A stretch of DNA of 64,000 nt from Strigamia acuminata (taxonomy: Eukaryota; Arthropoda; Chilopoda; Geophilomorpha; Linotaeniidae): assembly GCA_949358305.1 (NCBI GenBank), contig OX442314.1, positions 12,825,060 through 12,889,059 of the forward strand. Direction: 5' to 3'. Positions 37,017 through 51,700 of the stretch are shown one piece after another (the stretch's first letter is position 1; every line of letters begins with the position of its first letter). The position numbers and the translations under genes are program-made. The notes under the pieces were generated by a model. It ran no database searches and was not told the DNA's origin. It saw nothing but the letters and a program-made list of their open reading frames with translations.

Positions 37017-39773
37017 ATTACATTTCACTTAAGAAATAGTTCACACTTCTCTCACGAGAGGCCGGCAGTGGTTTCATCATAAAAAATAATTATTTTGCAC
37101 TGCTAAAACAATTATTTTGTTTTTAAGTCTAAAAAAAAATTAACATAATCGTAAATATTACTTCATCAGAGTATTGCCATGACTTTATTTTAAAATTAAT
37201 AAAATATTACGAGTCAAAGTTCTAGAGTTAGTACAAATTGGGTTAAGCTAGATTGCATTGATTTCAGACATGGCGTCTACGTACCCGTATACGGAAATTT
37301 AAAATTGGCTCATTTAACAAAACAATTTTTTTTTTTTATTTAAAGGAAAGAAAAAATTTAAAAAAAGAATTTTTTATTTATTTTTTATTTATTTCTTCCC
37401 ATATATTATTATTATAATTATTACAAAATGATAAATATTAAGTTTAAACAGTATGCGAAAAAAAAATAATTTCACGGTTGACTTAAATTCGATTACGTCA
37501 TAAATTAGGTCGATTTTTTTTTTCCTTTTTCACTAATTTAAAATAGAGCACAGGTAAAAAAAAATTTATTGTGTGGGAATATGTACATAATGAGTGCCAA
37601 CAAACAAATTAATGGACCCCCCTATTCCCCATCCGCCGCAAATTTTGTGTAAACTCATACCTACACTCATTTATCATGTTTCCATGGAAACAAAAATGCA
37701 ACAAAAATTAAATTAGCCTCAGCATTTCTTATTAAACCCCATTAAAAGTTGGCAGTTTCTCAGATTGGTTTTCGCATTGCACTTGTCATTCAATCCATTT
37801 TCTTCACGTCTAATATGATTTATCCCATGGAAACCACGTTACGTCGTTGTCGCTTCTAAACACGATTGATTAATTATGTTTTACATCGAGATATTTATTA
37901 CGATTGCATCTTTTTCAGTTGCCATAAACATTAAGCCTAACGTGAATTAAATGGTGCTTGATTCGCGTTAATTATTTTTATAAACGAAAACTGAATTTGA
38001 TGGAATGTGTCATTTATAATAAAAAAAAAAAAATAAAAAAATGTAAAAAAAAAAAATTGATACTAAATTTATTATTATATAATTATATTATTATTATTAC
38101 GAATAAAATAATTTTTTTGAGAGAGATTTCTGAATTCACTTTTGTATCAAGATCCTATAAATCTCATGGTCAAGATTATCATCAGTAAGTCACGCTTTAT
38201 GATCATCCAGATCTTTAAAGACAGATCCAGTAGACCATGGCAAAGAAATTATACAACAAGTATAAAGGAGAAGGACACATTTAATAGGCCTAAATTCTAA
38301 AATATATAAAAAAAAAAGTAAAAAAAAAAAAAATTACAAAGGAAATAAATAAAAAATTAATGTCTACTAGTTCGCTACTAGTACCGCATTTTTTGATTTC
38401 TTGAGGAAATGTTTGAAATGTCATTCTACAACATGGAACAAATTTAAGCCTAAAAAAAAAAAAAAATTATTTTTCAGTCTTTTAAATGTAAACTTCGCAA
38501 AAAATAAGGTCACGGGCAATCTTCTAATGGCCGCAGTGGTAAACATTCTGATGTCCAGATTTCACAAGTCCGTGACTGCATACATTGGTGTCAATACCAC
38601 ATCATTCTCACACGAGCTAACGCCTTAATAAATAAATAACTTGTGATCTCAATTTCAAATCTGTGTTTATATGCACCAAATATGATGCGCACTTAAACAT
38701 TGTACGAAAAAACGTAAAATTTATTTACTTACACTCGTTAATCACTAGTAACCATCAGCCCCACTTTACAAACAACTTGTTTCACTTCATCTTACAAGAT
38801 CTATGTCAAAATTATAATTCCCCTTTACACACTTATAAATATTCAAAATTTTAATAACTATAAAAAGCATTTATGAATATAAATGGCATATAATTATAAC
38901 GATAAACAGTTCACAAGAGTTTTTCATCCGAATTCCTCCCAAAAACGTGAACTAATACACAAAGTATGTACAAATTTATTAGCCACATATGCTCGCTTTC
39001 ATTCATAACTTGTGGCCCCTATTGCTATTTATGTTTATGGTCATTTAACACCCCTAACACCATACGGAAAACCTCTCAAATTCGAATTAACATGAACGTC
39101 CACGTGTTTACATTGTATTTTTCATTTCCTTATATGTCATAATGGATTTTATGGTTCGAAACAGTGAGAAATTACAACACATTACATAACACCTGACAAT
39201 AAATAACATAATACAGATAAAATTAAAAAAAAATTCCGTAATGTATGTTTCCTAGTATCAAATACAATGCCAAAGTCAACGAACCGTGTGTTTTAACACC
39301 CACAAACGCTATTTTAAATCCTCAAGCTCTCCACTAAGCATGAAACACTTGAAAAGTTAAATTGCAAGCAAAAGCGAGCTTAGAACACGAATTGTTTGAC
39401 GAGATAAAGAAAAAAAAAAGAAAAGGAGAACGGACTTTACGATTGGTTCTTCGAGCGTGGCATCAGAAACTTCTCCCAGAAGTCCGTGTTTCGGTTGAAA
39501 GAAATTCGGGCGTACTTATATCTTTACCTCATTCAATCACCACCTGTAGCCAGCATAAGAACTAGACAACTTTTTTCGCCTCTTTTTTCAGCTGTATGAA
39601 CCGTCCTTAATCGTTTTCTGCTTGATAAATTTCCAAGTGCCAAGAGGGAAGTTGAGTTATGCTCGGAACCCAAACATCAAACTTGCAGTAAACTTCGCAA
39701 CTGGATAGATAGATAGTCACTTACAATTGAATTTTTTCATATTCTTCGTGCAAATCCAATTTTTCACTCAGTC
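37017..39773. other. PxB-PxC intergenic region
   Basis: 2.7 kb of AT-rich sequence with long A runs. Nothing beyond the PxB 3' UTR and the PxC upstream region can be supported. No clear TATA box is seen at the expected distance from the PxC start codon. Confidence 0.55.
37198..37203 (+). other. Possible PxB polyadenylation signal
   Basis: AATAAA lies 182 bp after the PxB stop codon. It is the first good match downstream. Confidence 0.4.
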
Positions 39774-42700
39774 ATGCTACTGAAAATTATTTTCATTGCT
39801 CTATGCATCGTTTCAAGCACAGAAGCCTTCAGCATTAGAAATATCCTTAATGACTGTAAGTTTTATTTTATTTTATTTTATTTTTTCTTTAAATTAAATT
39901 TATTATTGTGAATTATGACATTAAGCGGTTTCAAAAATGATACTCCGAAGGCGCCGAAGTGATTATCATGTGACCTGTGTGGGCCAATCGCATGAATAAT
40001 CGCTTCAGCACTTCAGTATAATCGTTATTAGTGCTGAAGAATGCTTAAACTAAGAAAAAAAGAGTTTGTTGTAAATTATTAAATAAATAAAAATAAATAA
40101 TCAATTTAATTCAACAAAAACAAATAAATAAATAACAAAAACAAAATAAAATAAACAAAAAGTCCTCAATAATGCAGTGATTGTGATTATTGGAACAATC
40201 ACTGTGATTTATGAAACCCTTTATTGATAAGAAGTGATGTTTGGATTTCTTCTTTTTTTGTTGAAAAAACTTCTTTTTATTAGTGTCAATGCAGAGAAGC
40301 TAGCCATAAAATGTTTAAGGGGTCAAAACTACATTGCCAAGGCATTTTTGACTTGGTTTTGACTTAGTTGGAGGTGATTAGCCTGCATTCGATAACGTAT
40401 CACTCAACGACAAAAATTGTATATTTCTTTCTTCTTTCTTTGCTTCAAAGAACATATTAATAAGAAAAAAAAAAGGAATTTAAGCTCGAGACTTAAAACA
40501 CAATAATAATAACACGGGTGTGGTTGGGAAAGAGGCAGTGATCACGAAAAGTTTATTAACTCGTCGTTAATTGACAACTGGAAGCGAGATTTCAACTTTT
40601 TTCGACGAAAAAATTTCACGACTTGAAACAAATTAACATCAAGCTCGCCCACCGCGCCCAGCACATCCAATATAGGCCGGAAAAAAAACGGACAAAAAAT
40701 ATAATTAAAAAATATATAAATATAATAAAAATATAAATAAATTTTTGTCACAGTTCAACAACATTTTAAGGTTTAAATTATCCTTGTCACTAATTCCTTT
40801 CACGGCTGAACAATTTAATGTCATCGACTTCATAGCTTTTCATTTTCATTTGTACCCCTCTCTCTATATATTTTTTTTTTTGAAAAAAGGCCTAAATTCC
40901 AAGTCAATTTTTACCAAAACAACAAATTCCTGCATAACTTCACGCACAGTTAAATCGTGCCCAATTACAGCAAGAGATATTTATAAGAATCTAAATTGGA
41001 AATTGCATCCCATATATCACGTAATGGCAATAATGCTCATAATTCACGTAATTTAATTTTTATTTATTGATTTATTAATTCTTTTTTTTTTATTTATTTT
41101 TTTTTTAAATTTAAAATTAAGTGGTTTCGGATACGGTAGTGTTTTTCAACAAATACGTCCATCACCAACCGAGTCCACAACGACATTCCAACGTGTACGC
41201 ACGAAACCAACCCGATCCAGTCCCATCATGTGCCAAGTTTCCATTCCGGACAATGGACGGCTGGTGTAACAACATCAAAAATCCAAACTGGGGTCAAGCC
41301 CTCAAACCCTACGCACGACTTCTACTTCCCGATTACGCGGACGGTAAGTTCGAAAACAAAAGAAAAGAATAAATCCTCCTTTATTTCCATTTAAACAAAA
41401 ATAAAAAGCATAAAAATTAGATCACGAGCAAGGTAAATAATTAGTCTCCATAATTTAATTTGGGCCAACGAATATTCAAAAGCGAGAAAGCTTTAGCTAC
41501 CACAAATTTAATGTATGTCACGGGCCAGCAATGGAGAAGAAAACAAAACGGTCTGTAAGTGATGAGTGACGCGCAAAACTGGAACTAGATTCCGCATTCG
41601 CAGCGTCGGCGCGCTGTATTAATTATACCGTCAGCTTACGCGCACCGTGTGTGACGAAACAAAGCAGGAAACAAAGAAAGAATTGTTCTTAACACGCCCA
41701 GATGCTCGTATTAAACGTGCGCTTTTATTTCTAGGCGTGGACGCACCCCGAATTGCATCTGACGGAGGCCCCCTTCCAGGTGCCCGATTGGTCAGTCTTA
41801 AAGTGGCGCGAAACTTATCGGTTGAACACCCCGCGTTCTCAGCCATGCTCATAATGTGGGGTCAGATCATAAATCACGATGTCACCAGTAAATTGGACAC
41901 TCCAGGTTGGTTATATTATGAATTATTGTTCCATATCTTTTCACGATCAATTTATTTTTAATCTAAAGATGTTTTCGATGATTGCGAGTGCGACCAAGAC
42001 GAAGACGAACGACATCCAGATTGCCTACCCATCCCAGTGCCCCCTAACGACCCTTTTCATGGACCCGCAGGTCGCCGGTGTATTGTTTTTGTCAGATCTA
42101 TTCCGTGGACGGGGAACGACATTGTTTTCCGTAAGTTACTTCACTGCATTACACGGAATCGACCGCCTTGGAGCGCTTCCCCGCACAACTCGGTTAAATC
42201 AAAACCTGTTTTTCTTGTTCAGCTTTCAGAGAGCAGTTCAATAACAACACTTCCTTTATTGATGCATCTATAGTGTACGCATCAACCGAAGAAGAAGCTT
42301 TGAAGCTGCGTAGTTTCGAGGGAGGCAAGTATAAACGATTTTGCAGTTTAATTTTTTTTAAAAAAAAAAAAAGTTGTAAAACGCAAAATAAAAAATTTAA
42401 AACTAATTACCATAAAAAAGCTGTACTTATGTATGAGATCTTTGCTCTTTAAGGTGAACTACTAACAAGTCGTTACAAAGGTAGAGTCCTATTGCCACTG
42501 GCTAATGAAAATTTAGATGTCTGCGAGCAAGGTTGTTTCGTTGGAGGTCAGTTTTATTTATTTATTTATTTATTTTGCGATTTCTCAGACGTGTTTCAAG
42601 GCAATAAATTTAAAAAAAAAAAAATTTTGTCCGAAAAGTCGCAAAATGGAATTTTTTTTGTTACATAAAAATTTTACAAAAAAAAAATTTCCCAGGTGAT

Positions 42701-44684
42701 AGCCGAGTTAACATGATCCCAACGTTAACCGCGATACATATTATTCTGTTGCGAGAACACAACCGAGTTTGTCGAATTTTATCGGACATGAACCCGCATT
42801 GGGACGACGAACGGATTTACCAAGAAACGAGAAAAATCATTATTGCTCAATTCCAACATGTGTCTTATAAAGAATATTTACCGCTGGTAATTGGCGAGCG
42901 AGCGGTAAAGAAATACCGAGTCAGTCTCGAGAGTCACGGTTATTACGAAGGTTACGACCCTCATATTAATTCCGCGGTTTTTAATGTGTTCGCCACAACC
43001 GCTTACCGTTTCGGCCATTCTCTCATTATGTCGGTATTTAAGAAGTAAGTTTTTAATCTCGAAATTGCATATTGTTTTCAAGGAATGCTGCAATTAAAAT
43101 CATAAAAAATTTTAAATTATTGCTTTAAGCCAATGTTTGCTTGCACTGGAATTTAATTATTTACGATGAAAATCGGTCTACTTATTCTCACAAAATGAAC
43201 CATTTTACGTCGGAAAGAGAGAAAAAATTCATTTTCTCACGTTTAAGATATTCAATTGTTCCAAACAAACTAAACCAAAGGTTTTACACATGTAAAGATC
43301 CACATTTTCAGTGCAAAACACATGTTTCTAGGTTTTTTGCACTTTAATTAACATATTAAAAAGTTCTGGTTGATAAAGAAATGTCGTAACCTGAAATTTT
43401 AAGCCTCTAATGTTTGCATTAATCCGAAAAAATCTGAATAAAAAAGTAGGCCTCACGAGAATACTTTTGTATCTTATAATAACGTCAACAATAATCCCCT
43501 AATCCATTGTTAAAATGGAATAAGTGACCCGTAAAATTCCAAAATACCCTGTATAAGCTTATTTCTTCGAAATTTCGCAAAAATGGTTCGTTTCTTCGAC
43601 ATTCACTACGTATTTCGATGTTAATACCATTGCAGTAATCTTTAAAACAAAAAACAAAACCAATTACTCGAAACTCACTTCCCCGTTTACATTTTAAATA
43701 TTTCAGAAGCGATTCATTCCACATGAATTTACCAACGCAGCCATTATCCAGAGAGTTCTTTTTCTCACCTTTAATGGCTGAACCGGGACCAGGTGCAGTC
43801 CTTTTAGGCAGTTGCAATCAGCGCCACCAGGCGATGGATCGATACTTCACCGAGCAAGTAATGACAACATTCACTTTTAATATTTTTTTCTTTATTCATC
43901 AAGCTTGTTTTCCTCATTGCCAGGTAACCAACCTATTATTCGACGTCCCTCAAATGCGAGAAGGCACTCGAGATTTATTCGCTATTAATGTCCACCGGTC
44001 GCGTGAAAATGGCATTCCATCATACACAGCATGGCGAGAATGCTGTAATCTTTACGTGCCTAAAACCTTCTCGGATTTAGAGGGAATTATGCACCCTGCA
44101 GTGATTCATGAATTCAGTCGTTTATATAGGTGACACGATTCGTCTAGTTTGTATTTCCACACCCAATTAACCACTTGATTTGCATCACTTTTGCGAACAG
44201 GGATGTGGACGACATCGATCTGTTCCCAGCGGGCGTCGCAGAGTTCCACGACAAGGACGCTCTGGTCGGTCCGACGTTTGCGTGTCTGATTGGTAAACAG
44301 TTTGGGGTTCTGAGAAACGGCGATCGTTTCTGGTACGAGAATGGAGGACAACCCGGTTCATTCACACCTGGTAAAATGCCAATAAACTAAACGACGGGTG
44401 TTTGCGCCATAATCAATTTATCACTTTTCCCAATCAGCCCAATTGCAAGCGATCCGCAAAACCACTATAGCCAGGCTTTTCTGCGAGAATGACGAAGATA
44501 TTCTCACGATTCAACCACAAGTACTCAAAGTTCCTGAAGACAGGTGCTAGAACTTTGGAAGTTGTACATTTATTTATTTATTTGTATATTTATTTATTTA
44601 TTTTTTACTAGCTCTCAAAGAGTTCCGTGCGAGTTTCTAGACGAACTCGATTTGACGCCTTGGAAAGAGGATTACAAAAAGTGA
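39774..44684 (+). CDS. PxC, secreted heme peroxidase, 628 aa, 12 exons
   Basis: Exons: 39774-39855, 41122-41343, 41735-41905, 41969-42130, 42223-42324, 42454-42546, 42696-43044, 43707-43857, 43924-44129, 44201-44370, 44438-44543, 44612-44684; total 1887 nt. Signal peptide MLLKIIFIALCIVSSTEA. A longer N-terminal spacer (HHQPSPQRHS) precedes RTMDGWCNN. Distal WGQIINHD (Gln145, His149), Ca-loop TSFIDAS, RVNM (Arg281, Met284), REHNR, YRFGH (His385) and NVHRSRENG (Asn466) are intact; Asp94 and Glu242 equivalents are Asn148 and Met284. The exon 42696-43044 fuses two exons of the paralogs, and the signal exon lacks the early intron seen in PxD. The intron after 42324 starts with GC (G|GCAAGT); every GT alternative nearby breaks the frame. 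The tail is LDLTPWKEDYKK. Substrate unknown. Confidence 0.9.
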
Positions 44685-44878
44685 TTCCAAAAAGCCAAAA
44701 TAAAATTGGATCGTAAAAGAAATATCAGAATTAAGTACATATATTGCGTGTTTAGAGATGTTATTTTAAGTTTATTGTTAAGTGAATAGTTTATAAAAAT
44801 ATTTAAAAAAAAAAAAAAATTGTTTTTAAAAATGAAAAAAAAATGTGCACCATAATATTGCTCAAGTCTGTTGTATTT

Positions 44879-44884
44879 AATAAA
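44879..44884 (+). other. PxC polyadenylation signal
   Basis: AATAAA lies 195 bp after the PxC stop codon, at a normal distance for a 3' UTR. A second AATAAA occurs at about 44921. Confidence 0.5.
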
Positions 44885-45460
44885 CAAAATATAAAAATGT
44901 ATAAAAAATATATATATATGAATAAATATTGCAATTATTCATTCAAAATATGAAAAAATGTAAGGATTCACTTTTTTTTTAAAAATGGCACAGATTTGAA
45001 AAGTTGCTCAATATAATGTGACATTCCTTTTAGGTAAGTTAATGCACTATATTTTTTATTATTTTAATTTTTTATTTATTTCGCTACTGTAATTAAAATT
45101 AAAGCATTACTAATTAATGGTTGAATCCATAGAGCTGTTATTAATTTTTTAGAACGGTTTTACCATAATAATTTATCGATAAACCATGGAACAAAAGAAA
45201 AAAATTGACATGAGATTTATGATTTTACGTGATGTTACATAGTACCAGATGTGGAATTAGAAATATTGTGCGCATGCTCGTTTTGCAACCAACTGTTCTG
45301 ATGGGAAAAGTTAAAACTGAAACAGATCTTTATGGATTTAATTTCGAAACATAATATATATTTTAAAAAAATTTATTTTGTCCATAAACGGATTTACTGT
45401 GTGAGAGTCCTTTTCGGAGCCCTAGCTTTTATTGGAATTTGGGAGCCCCCGCATCCTCAA

Positions 45461-45529
45461 AGGGCCGGATTTAGGTATTGCGTGGCCCCTAAGCAACTGC
45501 TTATTTAGCTTATACGTAAATCCGGCCCT
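45461..45529. mobile_element. Short palindromic hAT-like element
   Basis: AGGGCCGGATTTA at the left is inverted as TAAATCCGGCCCT at the right, 69 bp in all. The GGGCCGGATTTA end is common in hAT-type MITEs. An 8-bp target duplication is not obvious. Confidence 0.55.
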
Positions 45530-48472
45530 GCACCTCCTGCAAGAATTGCGAGAATTTATAAATCCGCTTCTGATTTTATCGCTTTAAGAAAACGTAAAAT
45601 GGAATAATTTTTTTTCTTCAAAATTTTAAATCTTTTGACATAGATAAATGGTTTCTATGCGCTTACGCCTTTAGTTATGAGGCGGGAAAAAAGCCAATTA
45701 CAGGGAATTCCTCTATTCTTTTAGTGATGCCGCAGCTATTCTAAGGCAAATGCGATGACAGAATTGGGTTGAAATTTGCATTTAATAACATGCAGCTTAG
45801 GAGTGTTTAAATCAGATTCTTACTTTTAAAGGAAAACTATAATTTTAGTAATTCAATGATTTTTTTTAAACGGTTTTTTATTAGTTCCTGTATAATTTCC
45901 ATGATTATTTGCTTTTAAATTTCATAGGAAACAATATTTTAGGTAGAAATTGTGCACATTTGCATTTTTATATTTAAAAAAAAAAAACAGAAACTAAAGT
46001 TTTATTTCCACTGTCATAACTTTTAATCATAAGACGGAAAAACTAAATTTTTACTAAAAAGCAAACATTAATGTGCAGACAGCAAAAGTAATTCCGCATA
46101 AAGCAGAAATATTGATCGAAATTCTTTTACTCACAACAAAAAAAAATAAAAACTAATAGAATGAACAAAATAATAAAATTGCTTTCGATTTCTTATCTAA
46201 ATGAGAATCGACCTACATTCTAATAATAACGTGAAACTGTGCGTTACAGAGCACACAAAAGCCGACTAATAAAAAAAAACCCAAAAAATTGCTCCAAAAC
46301 CTCAAACCTTTAACAAAAATAAACAGAAATGACGGAAACAATTACATCAACAATTCCACTAGTCACAAAACAACAATTAATCAATTGCCACTTGACTTAA
46401 CTTATTTTACCAAACCAAAAACCATTAATTAAAAACGTTTGTACTCACAGTTCAACCTTGTGCCTGTTTCAGTTAATCACAACCTACCCAAAGCAATTCT
46501 CACAAAATAGACATCTGTTGTGGACACTTCGTTAACTTGCTATACGAGCATTCCTTTAGCTTGAGAAAGACCGGAAAACTCTAAGCGACCAATGAGACAA
46601 TTCAACAACTTGTAGACCTTGACCCATTACACCATTCCGTTCCAAAAGAAACTAGTTACGAAATCCCCACGAAAATCATTGAGTAATTTACAAGATTTAC
46701 TTTTATCTCGACGCATTTATTGCCCGCCATAAATTTATTGTTCTTTTCCTGGTCAGCATATCGATTATTGACAGTTGAACCCCACAAATTCTAGACGCAC
46801 TAATTGCTGCCACATTAAAATCCATACTAATGGTTTGTTTACTCTGATTTTTCTTCCTTTTAAACGCCAAGAGACCCCTAGTTAATTTAAATTGCCTAAT
46901 TTGTAGTTTCAAAGCTCAAATGTTGGTAGTTAATGTTACACCGACTTTACAGTGACGCTAAGTGGATACACGGAATTGCTTTTGGATCGATAGTCGATAT
47001 CAGTTTCTTGTTAAATTGATCGGTTTAAGTGGTCTGATGTGTTCTGTGGTGACTATTGACATCCTCACTTGAATCTGACTGACAGGCTCGAATTACAGCA
47101 CTCAGAGCCAAGCCTCTGGGTCTTGGGGGCCCCCGATTCAAACAGCTGGAATATTTTTCTATTTTTTGGTCACGGATTCCGAAAGTTCATTCTCGTCTCT
47201 TTTGTTGGTAAGTGGACCCCTAAATGTCCTGTGCGTGAGCAAACAGATCGATTTCAAGCGCCTGCAGAAGAAATAAGAAATGGGCTCCAGTGTTTTTCTT
47301 CTGGAAATATTTAGAAATTCTCAACTCGAGTGCAAATATATAAAATATACGTATAATAAATTATGAAATAATGTTTCTGACATTAAAATATTCATAAAAC
47401 AAATAAATGTTGTATAATTGCATGTTAAAATATGAATAATTTAGTTTGAATCAGTTCAAATATACTGTTTGTACAAATTTTGCGTACATTTCTTGCTTAT
47501 AAACTATGCACGGGTAAACATGAGACCACTGGTCGCATGTAATGCGGCTAAAAAATCGCAAAGTAACTTATGCGTGGATAATTACAAGACCACCGGTCGC
47601 ATTCGAGCGATGTAAAGTTGGCCCTATATTCAGTCTCGTAAAAATGTAATATTTGCCTTATGAATGTGCAAATTTGTTGGCAAGCAAAAATTCTGGATTT
47701 AATGCGAAGAGGGGATTATTACATTGCAGCCCATTTTCATCCAAAAAGATCAAAGCGTTCAAAGATTTTTCAAATTCTTTAAAACTTTTCATATCGTTAA
47801 ACTGGTATGAAATTTGGATTCAGCATGCTCGACTCAGTTCGCGCCCGGTAAACTTGATGCTAAATTCAAACTGTGCACCCCAGTCTACGCAAATATTGTG
47901 AATTATATATTTTTTTTATTGAATTTCATTGATTCATTGGTATTAATATTTGGTTTATTTGGTTTAGTAAATTAGGCTTAATACTGATACTGACATAACA
48001 TGAGTCTACGGGACTCTTATGCACAGAACGGAATGTGACGGAATGCTCAGTTTGAATTTAGCATACCAATCGAAAACAGTGGTAAACAGACGTTTAAATC
48101 CCAAGAATTGATTAAAAATTGATGACTTTAGAGCCACTGTAATGAATTCCAAAAATAGGTAAAAGGTGACATGAAAATCACTCTTTATCTCGTTTGTGCG
48201 TAGAATATTTTAATTCTGGCACCACACGTTAATAGAACAGGACATTCTGAACTGATTAAAAAAAATCTAATCTAAAAGACCACTTTTAAGTTAAGAAAAC
48301 AGAGTAAAAGGTAAAAAGTAGACCGTTTTTTAAATTGCAAGAAAACATGTCTTTGCTTACAGCATACAAATAAGCCTATATATAGGAAACGGTGTCGCCC
48401 TCTGTGTTTCCTTGTAGGCTTGAACTAGGGGTTGTTATAAGCCCCACAACACAACAATAATGATGATATACT

Positions 48473-48790
48473 CTATAGTTTGTGCCCGGTATCTTGATAC
48501 TAAATAGTACTGCGCAACCTATTCTGCACAGACGATTTTCTAATTCCAGTTGTTATTTAGCAGTATTAAGCCTAATAATACTAAAAATAAAGTAAATAAA
48601 TAATAATATTTTGGTACTACGCTGTAAATTACTTTTAATAATGAGTTATTGTTGCTTATTTACTTTATTTTAGCATTATTAGGCCTAATATTAAGCTTAA
48701 TACTGCTAAATAACTGGAATTTGAAAATCGTCTGCGCAGAATGGGATGCGCAGTACGACTTTAGCACCAAGATACCGGGTGCGGACTATA
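48473..48790. mobile_element. MITE family C, complete foldback element
   Basis: About 318 bp with inverted repeats of roughly 130 bp per arm. From the outside in, both arms share CTATAGT, CACCCGGTATCTTG (left arm: GCCCGGTATCTTG), TACTGCGCA, GCAGACGATTTTC, AATTCCAG, TATTTAGCAGTATTAAGC and TAAAGTAAATAA. The short unpaired centre has no coding potential. A decayed relative lies in PxB intron 3. Confidence 0.85.
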
Positions 48791-51700
48791 GGTTAAGTAA
48801 CATCCAAACACAAAGAAGTCAAGGTTGAAGACCCTCAAACACACCCGGGTGAACAAACCGCAAGTAAAACATAATGAGCTATTCGGAGCTACTTTGTATC
48901 CGGTAATTTTACGGGCAAACAAGTTGGTGTTGTGAAAGTGTTGTTGTTTGTTGAGTCACTGCTCCAAACTTTGCTTTTGCTCTTTCAAAACACCGTTATT
49001 GGGGTTTAGTTCACTAGGTGAATAAACTAAAAAAAAAAAGTAATCTGTGAAAGTAAATCAGATTATGTGTTTGTTTTAGTCATCGCTTTCAGTTGGAGAA
49101 AATTACTAACCCACTTTACAGAAGGAATGTCCTGAATTTTACTCTAATTTTTTAATTTAATAACTCAGTATTTCACAAAATACATTTTATTACAGTAATT
49201 TAATTTAAAAATTGTTCTCTATTTATATTTTAATAAAAATATCATTCCAGGAAATAAATTGCATCCTGATCTTTATTAGTTCCTTAATGATCTTCGTGTT
49301 TTAACCCAACTTACTCGCTTTTAACCTCAAAAAACAAGTTTTCAAGAAATTTAACTAAAAGTACAATTTATTGTAAACGAAATGCCGAAAAAAAAAAAAC
49401 CAGTCCGAGTCCGCTAATATTTCTTCCTTAAAAAAAAATAAATTTCCACGAAAGGCAAATTAGTCCAATTAATTATTATGCCTAAAACACCCTTTCTCGA
49501 GTCTTGAGCCTTAATAGCTTCGACCCAGTCGTGCACTCATCCAAATGAACAAACTGGCAAAAATACAGGTCAAAGAGCGCCCGGAAGTCAAAACCATCAA
49601 TTAACAGACATCTATTTTACCTTGACATTCACCAATAACTCATTAATGGCATTTTGTTTCAAGTTCACAACAACCTAGATTAATATTTCCCATAATTATT
49701 CAAATTTATTTGCATACATTTCACCTCAATGACCATCGAAAGCTTTTCGACCTTCATCGGGTCATTTAACTAAATCACAACAAGAAAAAACATGAAAAAA
49801 CATGAAAAAAACAACCAAATCTCCCATTTTTATCGGCTTATACACAAACTAGAAACTTCTAGGGAGTTATTAGGGTATTGAACTGCCATATTACTGCAAC
49901 CAGTTGCGAGATGTGCAATTCTTCGTGGGGAGTTTTTCTAATTACAGAACATAAGCGTCTAAGGACCTCAACGTAAAGTCAGAAGAGGCGGGAAATATTC
50001 CGTACGACAAATCTTGGCATTGGGAAACGAGTTTTAGGTCAGGCGGTTAAAGACCTCACGCACAGTGTCTCCACCCGAGTCTCACTCCAGTCAAAAGGCA
50101 ATGGGTGTGGTCCATCAATCACTAGGAAGCTTCAAAAATCACACGTCGAGAGTGGAAGGAAAAAAATTAATAAGCTTATTAATTTTTTTTATTAAAATCT
50201 GAATTTTGCATTTTTAAATTCTATGAATTTAATAGAGTTATTATTGACAAGTTAAAAACATCCTCGTTTGCTTAAGAATGTTTAAATGACAGCTTGTCAA
50301 CATTTCAATTCCAACCAGTTCACCTTGGCATTGATGTTCGATAATGTGTAAATTTAGATTTGCATCTCATCTTCCGTGAAATTAGAATGGATGTTATTGA
50401 ATAGAGAAATAAAAGGTGTGAATATAGAACGTGACCTTTATTTTGTTGAAAAAATAATTTCTGCGTTTGTGCAAACGAAATGACATCACAACGAGACAAA
50501 ATAAGCCTAACAACTTATAAATAATCGCTATTTATTTAATTTAATTTTATTAATCAATTAAATTTGATTAATTATTTATTTTTTTTGATTTTATTTATTA
50601 ATTTTGTCATTCCAAGTTGCTGTTTCTAACGATTTTTTAAGAAATATTATTTTAGCTTTAAATAGCTATTTTCATACCCAATTTAACATAACGTCACTAA
50701 AAAGACTTCCCTATCTGTAACCCAATTGCCTTACTTTTTCATTTGCCTTTAGGCAAACTTTATACAGGGATAAAAGATGAGCTTATTTCCATAAGTGTTG
50801 ATACCGTACACGATAGATACCACACACTTTACAACTAGTATATCAACACGTCGAAGACTGAAACATTAATGATCATCTGTAAAAGGTCAGTTTACTTTGA
50901 TTTCAAAGTTCCTTATACATCTGCTAGAACTCTATAATTTAAATATATTGAACCCAAACAAAGGTCCACTTGGCCTCAAAAAATATTTTTATTTCTTCGA
51001 CTCTTTTTTGAACTCTTTTTTCTTTATCTGGAAATCAATCTCTATCATTCTAATCGTAACAAATGATTGAATGCAATCGAACATGACACCTAAAACGGAT
51101 AAAAAATGACCCGGGTCGGTAAAAAATTGAACTTTTTTCCCAAATTTAATTCTAAAAAAAAAAACCGAACAAATAAATAATAAAAAAAAAGATTGATTAA
51201 TATTGACCCCGCTTAAAAGTCAAGTAGGCTTCACTGCACGACTTTCTTTCAATTTCTCAGTTCTCACCATTGAGTCGAGCCTCTCAGAAACACAATGCAC
51301 AAACTCAAACACTAAAAATCAAAGAATTAAATTAAAAAATAAATAATAATAATAATAAAAATTAAAATCGCTTTCTTGCTCGTGCCGGATATGAACTAAT
51401 AATGAACAAAATGCAATAAATGCATATGTACAGAAAAAAATTAGAGCATGACGAAAATATTCGAGAAAACCCGGTACTAACATTTCTCAATTGACATTAA
51501 GAAATAAAAATTTTCATTTCACCAATTCAATAAATAAATGAATTAAATTTTCAATTTAAAATTCAAAGTCACTGCACTAATGTTATTTTTAACTAAAAAT
51601 TCAGTGTCCTCAATGGCCTTATGCGGGTTCATCAGTTTGCTTTTGGTGTGGTATTGCATCGAGTATATCTTCCACTCAGTTGATTGAACCTTACGGTCAG

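Noticed and set aside
50760-50900. Leader exon or promoter (TATACAGGGATAAAAG followed by a donor-like GGTCAGT)
   Set aside because: No exon downstream could be linked to it, and the PxD leader at 53720 gives a complete model.
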